Assembly (NCBI RefSeq): GCF_016587375.1
Contig: NZ_BNJG01000002.1
Span: 868,001 to 932,000 of the forward strand
DNA from: Ktedonobacter robiniae
GTDB lineage: Bacteria; Chloroflexota; Ktedonobacteria; Ktedonobacterales; Ktedonobacteraceae
Length of the DNA stretch: 64,000 bases
Reading direction: 5' to 3'
Below are positions 44,522-53,232 of the stretch, piece by piece. Numbering within the stretch: position 1 is the stretch's first letter; each line of letters begins with the position of its first letter. The notes beneath the pieces are model-generated. The model ran no database searches, was not told the DNA's origin, and was given only the letters and a program-made list of their open reading frames with translations. The position numbers and the translations under genes were made by a program.

Positions 44522-45862
44522 TCATTCTTCATATCCTGGTATGGCAAATGACGAACATAACTCTTCCACCTTTTCTCTGACTTCCAATTTTACATCTTCA
44601 GGTAATATATATTGCCTTTCATTACGCACAGAGATCGATGAAAGGACACGATCAACTAGTTCGGCACACATCCTCATCTCTTTTACACCCATTCCTCGCA
44701 TCGCAACACTGTTCGTTCCCAGGCGCAAACCACTTGTTATCAGTGCAGATCGCGTGTCGCCCGGAATGCGGTTCTTATTTACCACAATGCCACATTCTTC
44801 AAGAGCTCGCTCAGCAATGATACCTGTCAGCCCATTTGACGCTATATTCAAGATGACCATATGATTGTCGGTTCCACCGGTAAGCACATCATATCCTCGA
44901 GCCTGCAACTCGCCAGCCAACGCCCTGGCGTTCTCTACCACATGATATGTCAGTAGCTTGAATTTCGGCGATACCACCATTTCCAGGGCACGCGCCTTGG
45001 CGGCAATAACATTAAGGCTAGGAGTGCCCTGAAAAAACGGAAAGGTGGCCTTCTGAAGCCTCTCAGCCAATGTACTTCGTCCATCTGATGACAACTGTTC
45101 AGAGTCTCTTCCCATCAGTATCAGACCACCACGCGGACCATAGAGCTGTTTATAGGTACTGGTCGTTGTAAAGTGCGCCTCATTGATCGGGCTCTGGTGC
45201 TCACCAGCAACCACAAGACCCGCTATATGCGAAACGTCCGCCAATAAGTAGGCTCCAACTTCATCCGCGATAGCCCGAAAACGCGCGAAATCAATACTGC
45301 GGGGATACGCACTCGCACCCGCGACAATCAATTTCGGTCGCGTCTGACAGGCTAAACGCCACACTTCATCATAATCAAGCAGGCTCTCCTCATTGACATG
45401 GTACTCAACAACATCGAACCACTGACCAGTGAGCGAGGCGCGCGATCCATGCGAAAGATGCCCACCAGAGTTCAATCCCAACCCCATGATCCTCTCGCCA
45501 GGTTTGAGCAAGCTTCCAATCACTATTTGATTCGCGCTGGTCCCTGAATGTGGCTGTACATTCGCATAGCACGCACCAAAGGCAACTTTTGCTCTCTCAA
45601 TGGCTAACCGCTCTATCTCATCAGCAACTTCGCATCCGCCATGAAAGCGCCTGGCTGGATAGCCCTCAGTGGTAAGATTGCCAATCGAAGAGCCTAAACA
45701 GGCGAAGATTGATGGGTGCGCAATACTTGATGCAGCCACAAGTGTCAGAGTATTGAGTTGACGCTGGTGCTCTTGAACCAGTAGTCTCTCAAGTTCGGGA
45801 TCCTCCTCTTTGAGCAAACTGGTCCCCTTTAAAAGAAAGTCCGCTAACATATCCTTATGCAT
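44522..45862 (-). CDS. SHMT-fold PLP enzyme, diverged, NRPS-associated
   Basis: A 446-residue fold-type I PLP enzyme of the serine hydroxymethyltransferase family. Conserved parts are EGYPARRFHGGCEVADEIE, ANVQPHSGTSANQ, SGGHLSHGSRASLTG, LLADVSHIAGLVVAG and the PLP-lysine segment TTSTYKQLYGPRGG. Key SHMT residues differ. The folate-site Glu (ASEN in E. coli GlyA) is replaced in LVAASSIAHP, the RYYGG Tyr pair is RFHGG, and the His before the PLP lysine is Tyr. Folate-dependent activity is therefore doubtful. An aldolase or transaldolase making a beta-hydroxy amino acid is the alternative. The ATG lies one base after the NRPS stop, with GGAG seven bases upstream, so it belongs to the NRPS operon. 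Confidence 0.8.
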   Translation of the reverse strand: MHKDMLADFLLKGTSLLKEEDPELERLLVQEHQRQLNTLTLVAASSIAHPSIFACLGSSIGNLTTEGYPARRFHGGCEVADEIERLAIERAKVAFGACYANVQPHSGTSANQIVIGSLLKPGERIMGLGLNSGGHLSHGSRASLTGQWFDVVEYHVNEESLLDYDEVWRLACQTRPKLIVAGASAYPRSIDFARFRAIADEVGAYLLADVSHIAGLVVAGEHQSPINEAHFTTTSTYKQLYGPRGGLILMGRDSEQLSSDGRSTLAERLQKATFPFFQGTPSLNVIAAKARALEMVVSPKFKLLTYHVVENARALAGELQARGYDVLTGGTDNHMVILNIASNGLTGIIAERALEECGIVVNKNRIPGDTRSALITSGLRLGTNSVAMRGMGVKEMRMCAELVDRVLSSISVRNERQYILPEDVKLEVREKVEELCSSFAIPGYEE

Positions 45863-45863
45863 T

Positions 45864-48800
45864 CTAATCTCCATCCTTACGCAGAGACTCATCCTCAAGA
45901 GTGGAGGTTTGACAAATAATCTTCGCTAACTCGCTGGCATTGTGCTTCACGAAATAGTGCCTGGCTCCGTCGATTGTTTGTAGATGAACCTGATCCCCGA
46001 AATACTCCCATTCTCGGTATCTTTCTTTGTAATCCCTGGTCGCGGCATCTTCGGTACCCACGATACAGATAATGGGAGTTTTCAACTTCACAGGTGGGAC
46101 CTCATAAGCATATCTATAATGTTCGGCAGCATTCAGCAAATCGTGACGCACAGCGCGGAGGATGTGCTGGAGATCATCGTGCGCAAAAATATCCTCAAGC
46201 CCTCCCAGGTATTGTAGCCATTCTAAGAGGTCCTCATCTGAGACCTCTTTTCCAAGCGCGATTGAACGCATTGGCTCTCTATCGGGCAATGCCGCGCCTA
46301 GATACACTGCTGTGAGTGCTCTCCCTTGCGCTTCCAACTGGCGCGCAATCTCAATTGTTAAGGCCACACCCGCGCACTGACCATATAGGGCAAGGGGCTT
46401 GCTCTCCACCGTCTGCATAATCTCCTGCACGCATACACGTGCCACCGTTTCCAGGGGCATGAGTGGCTCCTCGCGACGTACAAAATCGTGTCCTGGCAGA
46501 GCCACAGAGTAGAGATGATACATTTCAGGCAAGTTATTCGCCAGCGTTTGATAAGATACGACATTGCCTCCTCCATATGGCACACATACGAAGGATAGTT
46601 CAGGTAAGCTCTCATGCCCTGTGAGTTCATAGAGCAAACGTGTGGTATTTTCCGGGGATTGGCGCAAATGGGCCGCGAGATCTTGAATGGTTGCGTTCCG
46701 AAAGAAGTCAATCAAGGACAAGGTATCACTACATGCTCTGGCAGCCCGAATCGCCTTGAAGGAGTCGCCTCCGAGTTCAAAGAAGTTGTTGGTAATCCCA
46801 ATCTGCTCGATGCCCAGAATATCCGACCAGGTACGCGCGAGACGGCGTTCAAGCTCATCGCGAGGCATGACCAGATCTTTTCGCAGTGGTTGCGCCCGAT
46901 CTGGTTCCGGTAATGCCTTACGGTCAACCTTGCCATTAGGAGAGAGCGGCAAGCGCTCTAGAAACACATACGCCTGGGGCTGCATATATTCGGGGAGGCT
47001 CCTCTTTAAAAGAGAGCGCAATTCCGTTGGCTCTGGCTCACCTTCAGGTGCAACAATATATGCGACCAGTTGCTTATCGCCGGCTCGATCATCTCGGGCG
47101 AGTACGACCGCCTCGCGTATGGCTGGATGCTGCTTTAACGTTGCTTCTATCTCGCCAGCCTCAATGCGTAATCCACGAATCTTTACCAGGAAGTCCAGGC
47201 GCCCCAGTAGCTCTATTACGCCATCTTCGCGATAGCGCGCAAGATCACCTGTTTTATAGAGCCGCTCTCCAGCCTCCCGAGCGAAGGGATGAGGCACAAA
47301 CTTCTCCGCCGTCAAATCCGGTCGATTGAGATATCCACGGGCCAGGCCTATCCCCCCCAGGTGCAGTTCACCCGGTATGCCGACAGGGACAGGCTGAAAG
47401 TTCGCATCAAGGATATACGCTTCCTGGTTCGCCATGGGGCGCCCATATGGAATGCTCTTCCAGTTGGGGTCAGTCGCCTCCACCGGGTAGATAATCGAGT
47501 GGATCGAGGCTTCGGTCGCACCGCCCAGGCTAATAAATTCGATTCCAGGCGCCAGCATCTTGAGTCGATCCGGTAACGTGACAGGCACCCAATCGCCACC
47601 CAGGAGCGCCAGGCGCAGGTGTAACGGTCCCGTCTGCGTCTGCTCACAATGAGTTACCAGCAAGTCCAGTAGGGATGGCGCAGAGTTCCAGAGCGTAATA
47701 CGCTTGCGCACCAGCAATTGCGCCCAGTGTGCGGGATCCTTGCTCAAAGAGGCTGACGGAAGTTCGATTCGCCCGCCCGCCGCAAGGATACCTAGAACGT
47801 CGTAGACACACATGTCAAAGCTCAGTGAAGATAACGCTAACACGCTATCACCTGGCCCAACCTGGAAACGCCTGTTCAGGTCGGTGATATTATTGACGAC
47901 CCCTCTATGTGGGATGGCAATACCTTTCGGTCTTCCCGTCGAACCAGACGTTGAGATGACATACGCCAGGTTTGTCGGAGCAACATCTGATAGTGGGGCA
48001 TCACCTTGCACCTGCTCAATTCTTGTCCAGTCAGAGTCTAGACATATGACATATCTCTCCTGCGCAGGCAAGTTGGCCAATAACCTTCGTTGTGTCAAGA
48101 CGACGGAAGCCCTGGTCTCTTTGAGCAGAAACGCCAGGCGCTCTTCTGGATAATTTGGATCAAGTGGCGCGTAAGCACCTCCAGCTTTCAGAATGCCCAG
48201 TATCCCTACAACCATCTCTACTGAGCGCTCCACACAAAGGCCAACGATAACATCAGGACCAACACCCAGACGACGCAGGTAATGCGCCAGTTGATTCGCG
48301 CGCACATCGAGCTGAGCATAGGTAAGTTCCTGCTCTTCATAGCTCAGGGCGAGAGCTCCTGGCTGTTGCGCAACATGTCGTTCAAATAACTGATGCAGGC
48401 AGAGATCATCTGAGAAGGGAGTCTCGGTCTGATTCCAGGCCGATATCATTGTGTGCCACTCACGCTTCGTTAGAACCGGTAGCTCTTGAATAGGCTGCTC
48501 GGGATGCTCCATCAGAGCCTCCAACAAGCTCAGATAGTGCCCCAACAGGCGTTCTATGGTCTCAGCCCTAAAGAGAGCGGTGTTATATTCCAGTTCAACG
48601 CTAATCTCCTTTCCAGGCTCGCGAATGCTTACTAACAGGTCGAACTTGGAGGTTCCTGTTTGTAAAGCATAAGGTTCCACGACCAGGCCAGGAAAGGTTC
48701 CACTCTCGCTCAGGCTCTCAACGCTCTGAAAAAGGACCTGGAAGAGTAGCATGCCCGCCGAATCGCGCTCCGGATGTAGTTCCTGAACCAGGCGCTCAAA

Positions 48801-49910
48801 AGGAAGGTCTTGATGGGCATACGCCTGCAAACATTCTTCACGCACATGTTGCAAGGCTTTGTGGAAGTTTAGCGATCCTGGCAATACTGTGCGCAAGATC
48901 AGCATATTGATAAAGAAGCCGATCAGGTCTTCCAATTCCTTCCGCATGCGACCAGCAACAGACGTTCCAATGACAATCTCTTCTTGTCCACTATAGCGCG
49001 TGAGTAGGATCTGAAAAGCGGTCAATAAGGTCATGAAAAGGGTTGCCTGGTTATGCTGGCTAATTGCCAGGAGTTTCCGCTTGAGCGTCGACGAGAGTAA
49101 GATAGTCTGCTTCTCCCCAGTAAACGCAGGGCCTGCCAGGCGCGGATAATCAGTTGGGAGGCGCAGGGTTGGGAGATTGGCCAGGTGCTCTCGCCAGTAG
49201 GTAAGCAGGCCATCAAGTTTGGGGCCTTGCAGGGTCTGGCGCTGCCAGAGCGCATAATCGGCATACTGAAGTGTAAGCGGCGGCAATGGCAGCTCTTTTT
49301 GCTGCTGATAGGCATCATAGAGGGCGGTTAGCTCGCGAAAGAAGATGACGATGGACCAGGCATCCACGGCTATATGATGAAAAACCAGGGTCAGGATATG
49401 CTCTTCCTCACCAATAGTCATGAGCAATACGCGAAATATTGGGCCTTGTGTGATGTCAAATGGACGTTGCGCCTCTTCACATGCAAGTTTATATGCCACT
49501 GCCTCTCGCTCGCTCTCAGGCAGTGCGCACAGATCTATGCTCCTCAGGTGAAGATCGGCGTCTGAATGAACCACCTGCACAGGTTGTTCGTCTTGCACAC
49601 CAAACGAGGTCCGTAATACTTCATGGCGCCACATGATCTCCTTGAGGGCACGCTGAATAGCGGCCCTATCGAGCACACCACGAAGGCGAAGCGCCAGGGG
49701 CGAATTATACGCCGGATTACCTGGCGCAAGCTGGTCGGTAAGCCAGAGCCGCTGCTGCTCAAACGAGAGAGGAGGCGCTCCGACCTCGCCTCTCCATGCC
49801 ATGATACGTGTTTCAGGCTGCGCGGTAGACTGCTTCTGGCGAAGTCGGTTCTCCAATACCGCCCGTTGTTCCGGTGTAAGTTTGGCAAGCCGCCTGGATA
49901 GATCTGTCAC
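45864..49910 (-). CDS. NRPS terminal module: C-A-PCP-TE with cysteine thioesterase
   Basis: A 1348-residue NRPS. The C domain (about 30-460) has the active site HHIAVDAWS (near residue 178; Ala in place of the usual Gly). The A domain (about 495-1010) carries YVISTSGSTGRPKG and, by alignment with GrsA, specificity residues D-M-Y-N-L-G-L-I-H, close to the Thr code DFWNIGMVH, in a scaffold (SVYDxxG-like VYDVLG, LLGGDWVP, GGATEAS) otherwise seen in Cys-type A domains. The PCP has LGGDSFKA (Ser near 1052). The TE (about 1110-1340) has nucleophile motif YGQCAGV with Cys1179 in place of Ser, Asp in VGTEDAA and His in GARHYF. GTG start, 61 bases after the preceding NRPS gene. Last module; it releases the product. 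Confidence 0.9.
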   Translation of the reverse strand: MTDLSRRLAKLTPEQRAVLENRLRQKQSTAQPETRIMAWRGEVGAPPLSFEQQRLWLTDQLAPGNPAYNSPLALRLRGVLDRAAIQRALKEIMWRHEVLRTSFGVQDEQPVQVVHSDADLHLRSIDLCALPESEREAVAYKLACEEAQRPFDITQGPIFRVLLMTIGEEEHILTLVFHHIAVDAWSIVIFFRELTALYDAYQQQKELPLPPLTLQYADYALWQRQTLQGPKLDGLLTYWREHLANLPTLRLPTDYPRLAGPAFTGEKQTILLSSTLKRKLLAISQHNQATLFMTLLTAFQILLTRYSGQEEIVIGTSVAGRMRKELEDLIGFFINMLILRTVLPGSLNFHKALQHVREECLQAYAHQDLPFERLVQELHPERDSAGMLLFQVLFQSVESLSESGTFPGLVVEPYALQTGTSKFDLLVSIREPGKEISVELEYNTALFRAETIERLLGHYLSLLEALMEHPEQPIQELPVLTKREWHTMISAWNQTETPFSDDLCLHQLFERHVAQQPGALALSYEEQELTYAQLDVRANQLAHYLRRLGVGPDVIVGLCVERSVEMVVGILGILKAGGAYAPLDPNYPEERLAFLLKETRASVVLTQRRLLANLPAQERYVICLDSDWTRIEQVQGDAPLSDVAPTNLAYVISTSGSTGRPKGIAIPHRGVVNNITDLNRRFQVGPGDSVLALSSLSFDMCVYDVLGILAAGGRIELPSASLSKDPAHWAQLLVRKRITLWNSAPSLLDLLVTHCEQTQTGPLHLRLALLGGDWVPVTLPDRLKMLAPGIEFISLGGATEASIHSIIYPVEATDPNWKSIPYGRPMANQEAYILDANFQPVPVGIPGELHLGGIGLARGYLNRPDLTAEKFVPHPFAREAGERLYKTGDLARYREDGVIELLGRLDFLVKIRGLRIEAGEIEATLKQHPAIREAVVLARDDRAGDKQLVAYIVAPEGEPEPTELRSLLKRSLPEYMQPQAYVFLERLPLSPNGKVDRKALPEPDRAQPLRKDLVMPRDELERRLARTWSDILGIEQIGITNNFFELGGDSFKAIRAARACSDTLSLIDFFRNATIQDLAAHLRQSPENTTRLLYELTGHESLPELSFVCVPYGGGNVVSYQTLANNLPEMYHLYSVALPGHDFVRREEPLMPLETVARVCVQEIMQTVESKPLALYGQCAGVALTIEIARQLEAQGRALTAVYLGAALPDREPMRSIALGKEVSDEDLLEWLQYLGGLEDIFAHDDLQHILRAVRHDLLNAAEHYRYAYEVPPVKLKTPIICIVGTEDAATRDYKERYREWEYFGDQVHLQTIDGARHYFVKHNASELAKIICQTSTLEDESLRKDGD

Positions 49911-49971
49911 GCTTTACTCCCTCGCTCATATTCTCTGAGTCGACTGCGCTGTCGAGTACATTTATAATCTT

Positions 49972-52900
49972 CTATTTATTCGTCTCGGGTGCAAGATTCT
50001 CGACCTCCGCAAGCAGCCTCTCAAGCTCATCATCTTCGCTCTGCTCCAGTTGCATCTGTACGATTGCCAGTGCCAATCCCATCACTGTTGGCTGCTCGAA
50101 GAGGGTGCGCAATGGCATCTGAACCTGGAAGAGAGCCTGAACCTGCCCCACGAGCCTGATTGCCAGAATGGAATGCCCCCCTAGCTCAAAGAAGTTGTCA
50201 GTAATACTCACGCGCTCCAGGTGAAACAGCTCTGCCCATAGCCTCGCCAACTGCTCTTCAACTGGCGTCCGAGGTGCGAGATAGGAGGCGGCATCTCCCT
50301 GCCTGGTTGGCAATGGCAGTGCGTGCTGGTCCAGTTTGCCATTTGGCGTGAGAGGCAAACGTTCCAGCCACACATAGGCTCCTGGCACCATATACTCCGG
50401 TAGCCATTGCAACAGGTGCGCGCGCAGTTCGCTCGATGCCTGCTCACCTGATAGAGGGTTCGCGACAAGGTAGGCAATCAATAACCTTTCGCCAGACTGG
50501 TCCTCACGCACGATCACCTTCACCGAACGCACCGCTGGATGCTTGAGTAAGCTAGCCTCAATCTCTCCACATTCAATTCGATAGCCGCGCAACTTCACTT
50601 GCCCATCTATGCGACCTTCAAAGAGCAGTGTTCCATCCTCACGCATACATGCCAGATCGCCTGTTCGATAAAGTCGCTGACCTGCAATCTCGCTGAATGG
50701 GTCAGGGACAAAGCGTTCAGCCGTCAAGGCTGGCTGTTTAAGGTAGCCGCGCGCGACACCTTCTCCACCTACATAAAGTTCGCCAATAATGCCAGGAGGA
50801 AGCGGTTGCATAGCCGCATCCAGGACGTAGGCACGTGTGTTGGCAAGAGGTCTACCAATTGGGACGGATGGATCAAGTGCATCATCTTCGTGTATAGCGT
50901 AAGCACATGAGAAGGCAGTGTTCTCGGTCGGCCCATACCCATTGATGATCTGGCAACCACCCAGTTCTTCCCGCGCCTGGAGCACATGGGGCACTGAAAG
51001 CGCCTCACCCCCAGCCATCAACTGTTTTACTCCCCGTAGGCCATCAAGATGGGTCTCCACCATCTGGTGAAAGATAGCTGCTGTTAGCCACATAACGCTA
51101 ACCTTTTGCCCCTGGATAACCTCTACCAACTCGTCCAGCGAAGACACGTCCGCTGGCGCGACCACCAGCCGCGCACCATTCACAAGACTTGCCCATATTT
51201 CGAAGGTAGCTACATCAAAGGCGATGGAAGAGAAGAGCAACAACACATCTTGCTCACTAATGTGAACATATGTTGGCTGATACGCCAAATTAACAATACT
51301 GCGATGCGTGATAATGGTTCCCTTGGGATTACCAGTCGATCCCGAGGTATACATAACGTTTGCAACATTTGCCGCTACCACAGAACTCGCAAGATTTGTG
51401 CCCTCCTGGTGACTCAGCAGTTCTCCCGCGAGATCGACAACCAGGAGGGAGCTTTCTTCGAGCTGCGACAATCCTGCAACCATCTCTTGCGTGGTCAGCA
51501 CCAGGGGGGTCTGCACATCTTTCAGGATATAGGCAATGCGCTCACCCGGATAAGCGGGGTCCAATGGAACATAGCCGCCCCCGGCCTTCAAGATCGCCAG
51601 CAGGCTCACAATAAGCTCAAGAGAGCGCTTCATGTATACAGCTACGCACACCTCTGGCCCCACGCCCTGCTGCTGTAGGTAGCGCGCGAGCTGATTGGCA
51701 CGATAATTGAGCTCCGCATAGGTCAGAGACGCTTCTCCAAAGACCACCGCTCTTGCCTCTGGCTGATGCTCCACTTGTGCTTCAACGAGTTGATGCACAC
51801 ATAGACGTTGTCGCTCAATACCGCCTACTTCTGCTCGCTGGTCAGGTATGTTAATGGCTCGCAACCATTGTTCACGCTCTGCTGAACTTAGCATCGACAG
51901 TTGTCCAAGTGACTTTGCACTCTGCGCTGGTATACCCTCCAGCAGGTACTGGAGATGACTGAGCATGCGCTTGATCGTGGCGGGAGCAAAACGTTCGCAT
52001 GAGTAGCTTAAACGCAATGTCAGCGTCTGGCGTGGCACGACAATAAGTTCGAGTGGATAATGCGTACGCGCATTGGCTGACAGCGGTGTAATGCGTAGTC
52101 GCTCCGCGCCGTCATTTTCCATTTCGACAACTGGATAGTTCTCAAAGGCCAGAATGCTCTCGAAGAGGGGTTGACCACGGGGAACCTCGCTCCACGCCTG
52201 AACCTGCATTAATGGGCTGTGCTCATATTGGCGTAGATCGACCTGCTGGCGCTGTAACTCCTTCAGCCAGGAGAGCAGGTCCGTTTTAGCAGAAAACCGT
52301 ACACGCCCAGGCAGGGTGTTCACAAATAACCCAATCATAGATTCGACCCCTGCCAGAGCAGCTGGACGTCCAGAAACGACCGTTCCATAACTGAGATCAT
52401 GCTCTCCGCTATACCAGCTGAGTAGAAGCGCCCAGGCCCCCTGTACGAGCGTATTCAGAGTCAATTGGTGTGTACGTGCAAAGGCCTGTAAAGCGCTTGT
52501 AGTCTCCTGCGAGATCGTCAGCGTTTGCGCTTCAAAGTGACCCTCGCGTCCTTCCTTATCCGCTCCAGATCTATGCTCTACCACTGATAGATCGCGCAGC
52601 CTTGTAGGCTCAGTAAAGCCTTTGAGCGTTTGGCGCCAGAACGTTTCTGCCTGCGTTACGTCCTGCTTCTGTAACCAGGCGATGTAATCGCGATAGGGAC
52701 GGGACTCCTCCCACCTGGGTTGCTGCCCCTCCACCAGAGCTTCATAAGCGGTGAAGACATCTTTGAGCACCAGCGGCGAACTCCAGCCATCCAGGAGCAT
52801 ATGATGGTAGCTCCAAACGAATCGGTATGTTCTCTCGCCCAGGCACACGAGCGTCAGCCTCAATAGGGGTGCTTTGTCAAGCGCGAAAGGGCTTGTCTGA

Positions 52901-53232
52901 TCAGCTTCAAGGAACTGCTCCCAACGTTCCTGCTGTTCAGTAGACGCCAATTCACGCCAGTCGTGCTCCTGCCAGGGAATATTTACACTATGCATCACCA
53001 CCTGAAGTGGTTTCTCCAATCCCTCCCAGACAAAGCCCGTACGTAGAATAGCATGTCGATTGATAACCTCCTGCCAGGCTTGCCTGAATAAGGCAACGTT
53101 CAAGCCTCCTTCGAACTCCCAGCCGGATTGCAGTATATACGCTCCCGTGTTTGGATCATACAAGGTATGAAAGAGCATTCCTTGTTGCATTGGCGACAGG
53201 ACATACACATCCTCTACGTTGTCAAAGCTCAT
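49972..53232 (-). CDS. NRPS module C-A-PCP (Val-like)
   Basis: A 1086-residue single-module NRPS. The C domain (about 1-450) begins EDVYVLSPMQQGMLFHTLYD, a C1 variant common after protein junctions, and has HHMLLDGWS near residue 143. The A domain (about 480-985) has NVMYTSGSTGNPKG. GrsA-aligned specificity residues are D-V-F-W-M-G-G-A-F, close to the Val code DAFWIGGTF. The PCP has FFELGGHSILAIRL (Ser near 1021). Its ATG overlaps the stop of the upstream giant NRPS (ATGA), so stoichiometric translation is expected. No epimerisation domain. Confidence 0.92.
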   Translation of the reverse strand: MSFDNVEDVYVLSPMQQGMLFHTLYDPNTGAYILQSGWEFEGGLNVALFRQAWQEVINRHAILRTGFVWEGLEKPLQVVMHSVNIPWQEHDWRELASTEQQERWEQFLEADQTSPFALDKAPLLRLTLVCLGERTYRFVWSYHHMLLDGWSSPLVLKDVFTAYEALVEGQQPRWEESRPYRDYIAWLQKQDVTQAETFWRQTLKGFTEPTRLRDLSVVEHRSGADKEGREGHFEAQTLTISQETTSALQAFARTHQLTLNTLVQGAWALLLSWYSGEHDLSYGTVVSGRPAALAGVESMIGLFVNTLPGRVRFSAKTDLLSWLKELQRQQVDLRQYEHSPLMQVQAWSEVPRGQPLFESILAFENYPVVEMENDGAERLRITPLSANARTHYPLELIVVPRQTLTLRLSYSCERFAPATIKRMLSHLQYLLEGIPAQSAKSLGQLSMLSSAEREQWLRAINIPDQRAEVGGIERQRLCVHQLVEAQVEHQPEARAVVFGEASLTYAELNYRANQLARYLQQQGVGPEVCVAVYMKRSLELIVSLLAILKAGGGYVPLDPAYPGERIAYILKDVQTPLVLTTQEMVAGLSQLEESSLLVVDLAGELLSHQEGTNLASSVVAANVANVMYTSGSTGNPKGTIITHRSIVNLAYQPTYVHISEQDVLLLFSSIAFDVATFEIWASLVNGARLVVAPADVSSLDELVEVIQGQKVSVMWLTAAIFHQMVETHLDGLRGVKQLMAGGEALSVPHVLQAREELGGCQIINGYGPTENTAFSCAYAIHEDDALDPSVPIGRPLANTRAYVLDAAMQPLPPGIIGELYVGGEGVARGYLKQPALTAERFVPDPFSEIAGQRLYRTGDLACMREDGTLLFEGRIDGQVKLRGYRIECGEIEASLLKHPAVRSVKVIVREDQSGERLLIAYLVANPLSGEQASSELRAHLLQWLPEYMVPGAYVWLERLPLTPNGKLDQHALPLPTRQGDAASYLAPRTPVEEQLARLWAELFHLERVSITDNFFELGGHSILAIRLVGQVQALFQVQMPLRTLFEQPTVMGLALAIVQMQLEQSEDDELERLLAEVENLAPETNK

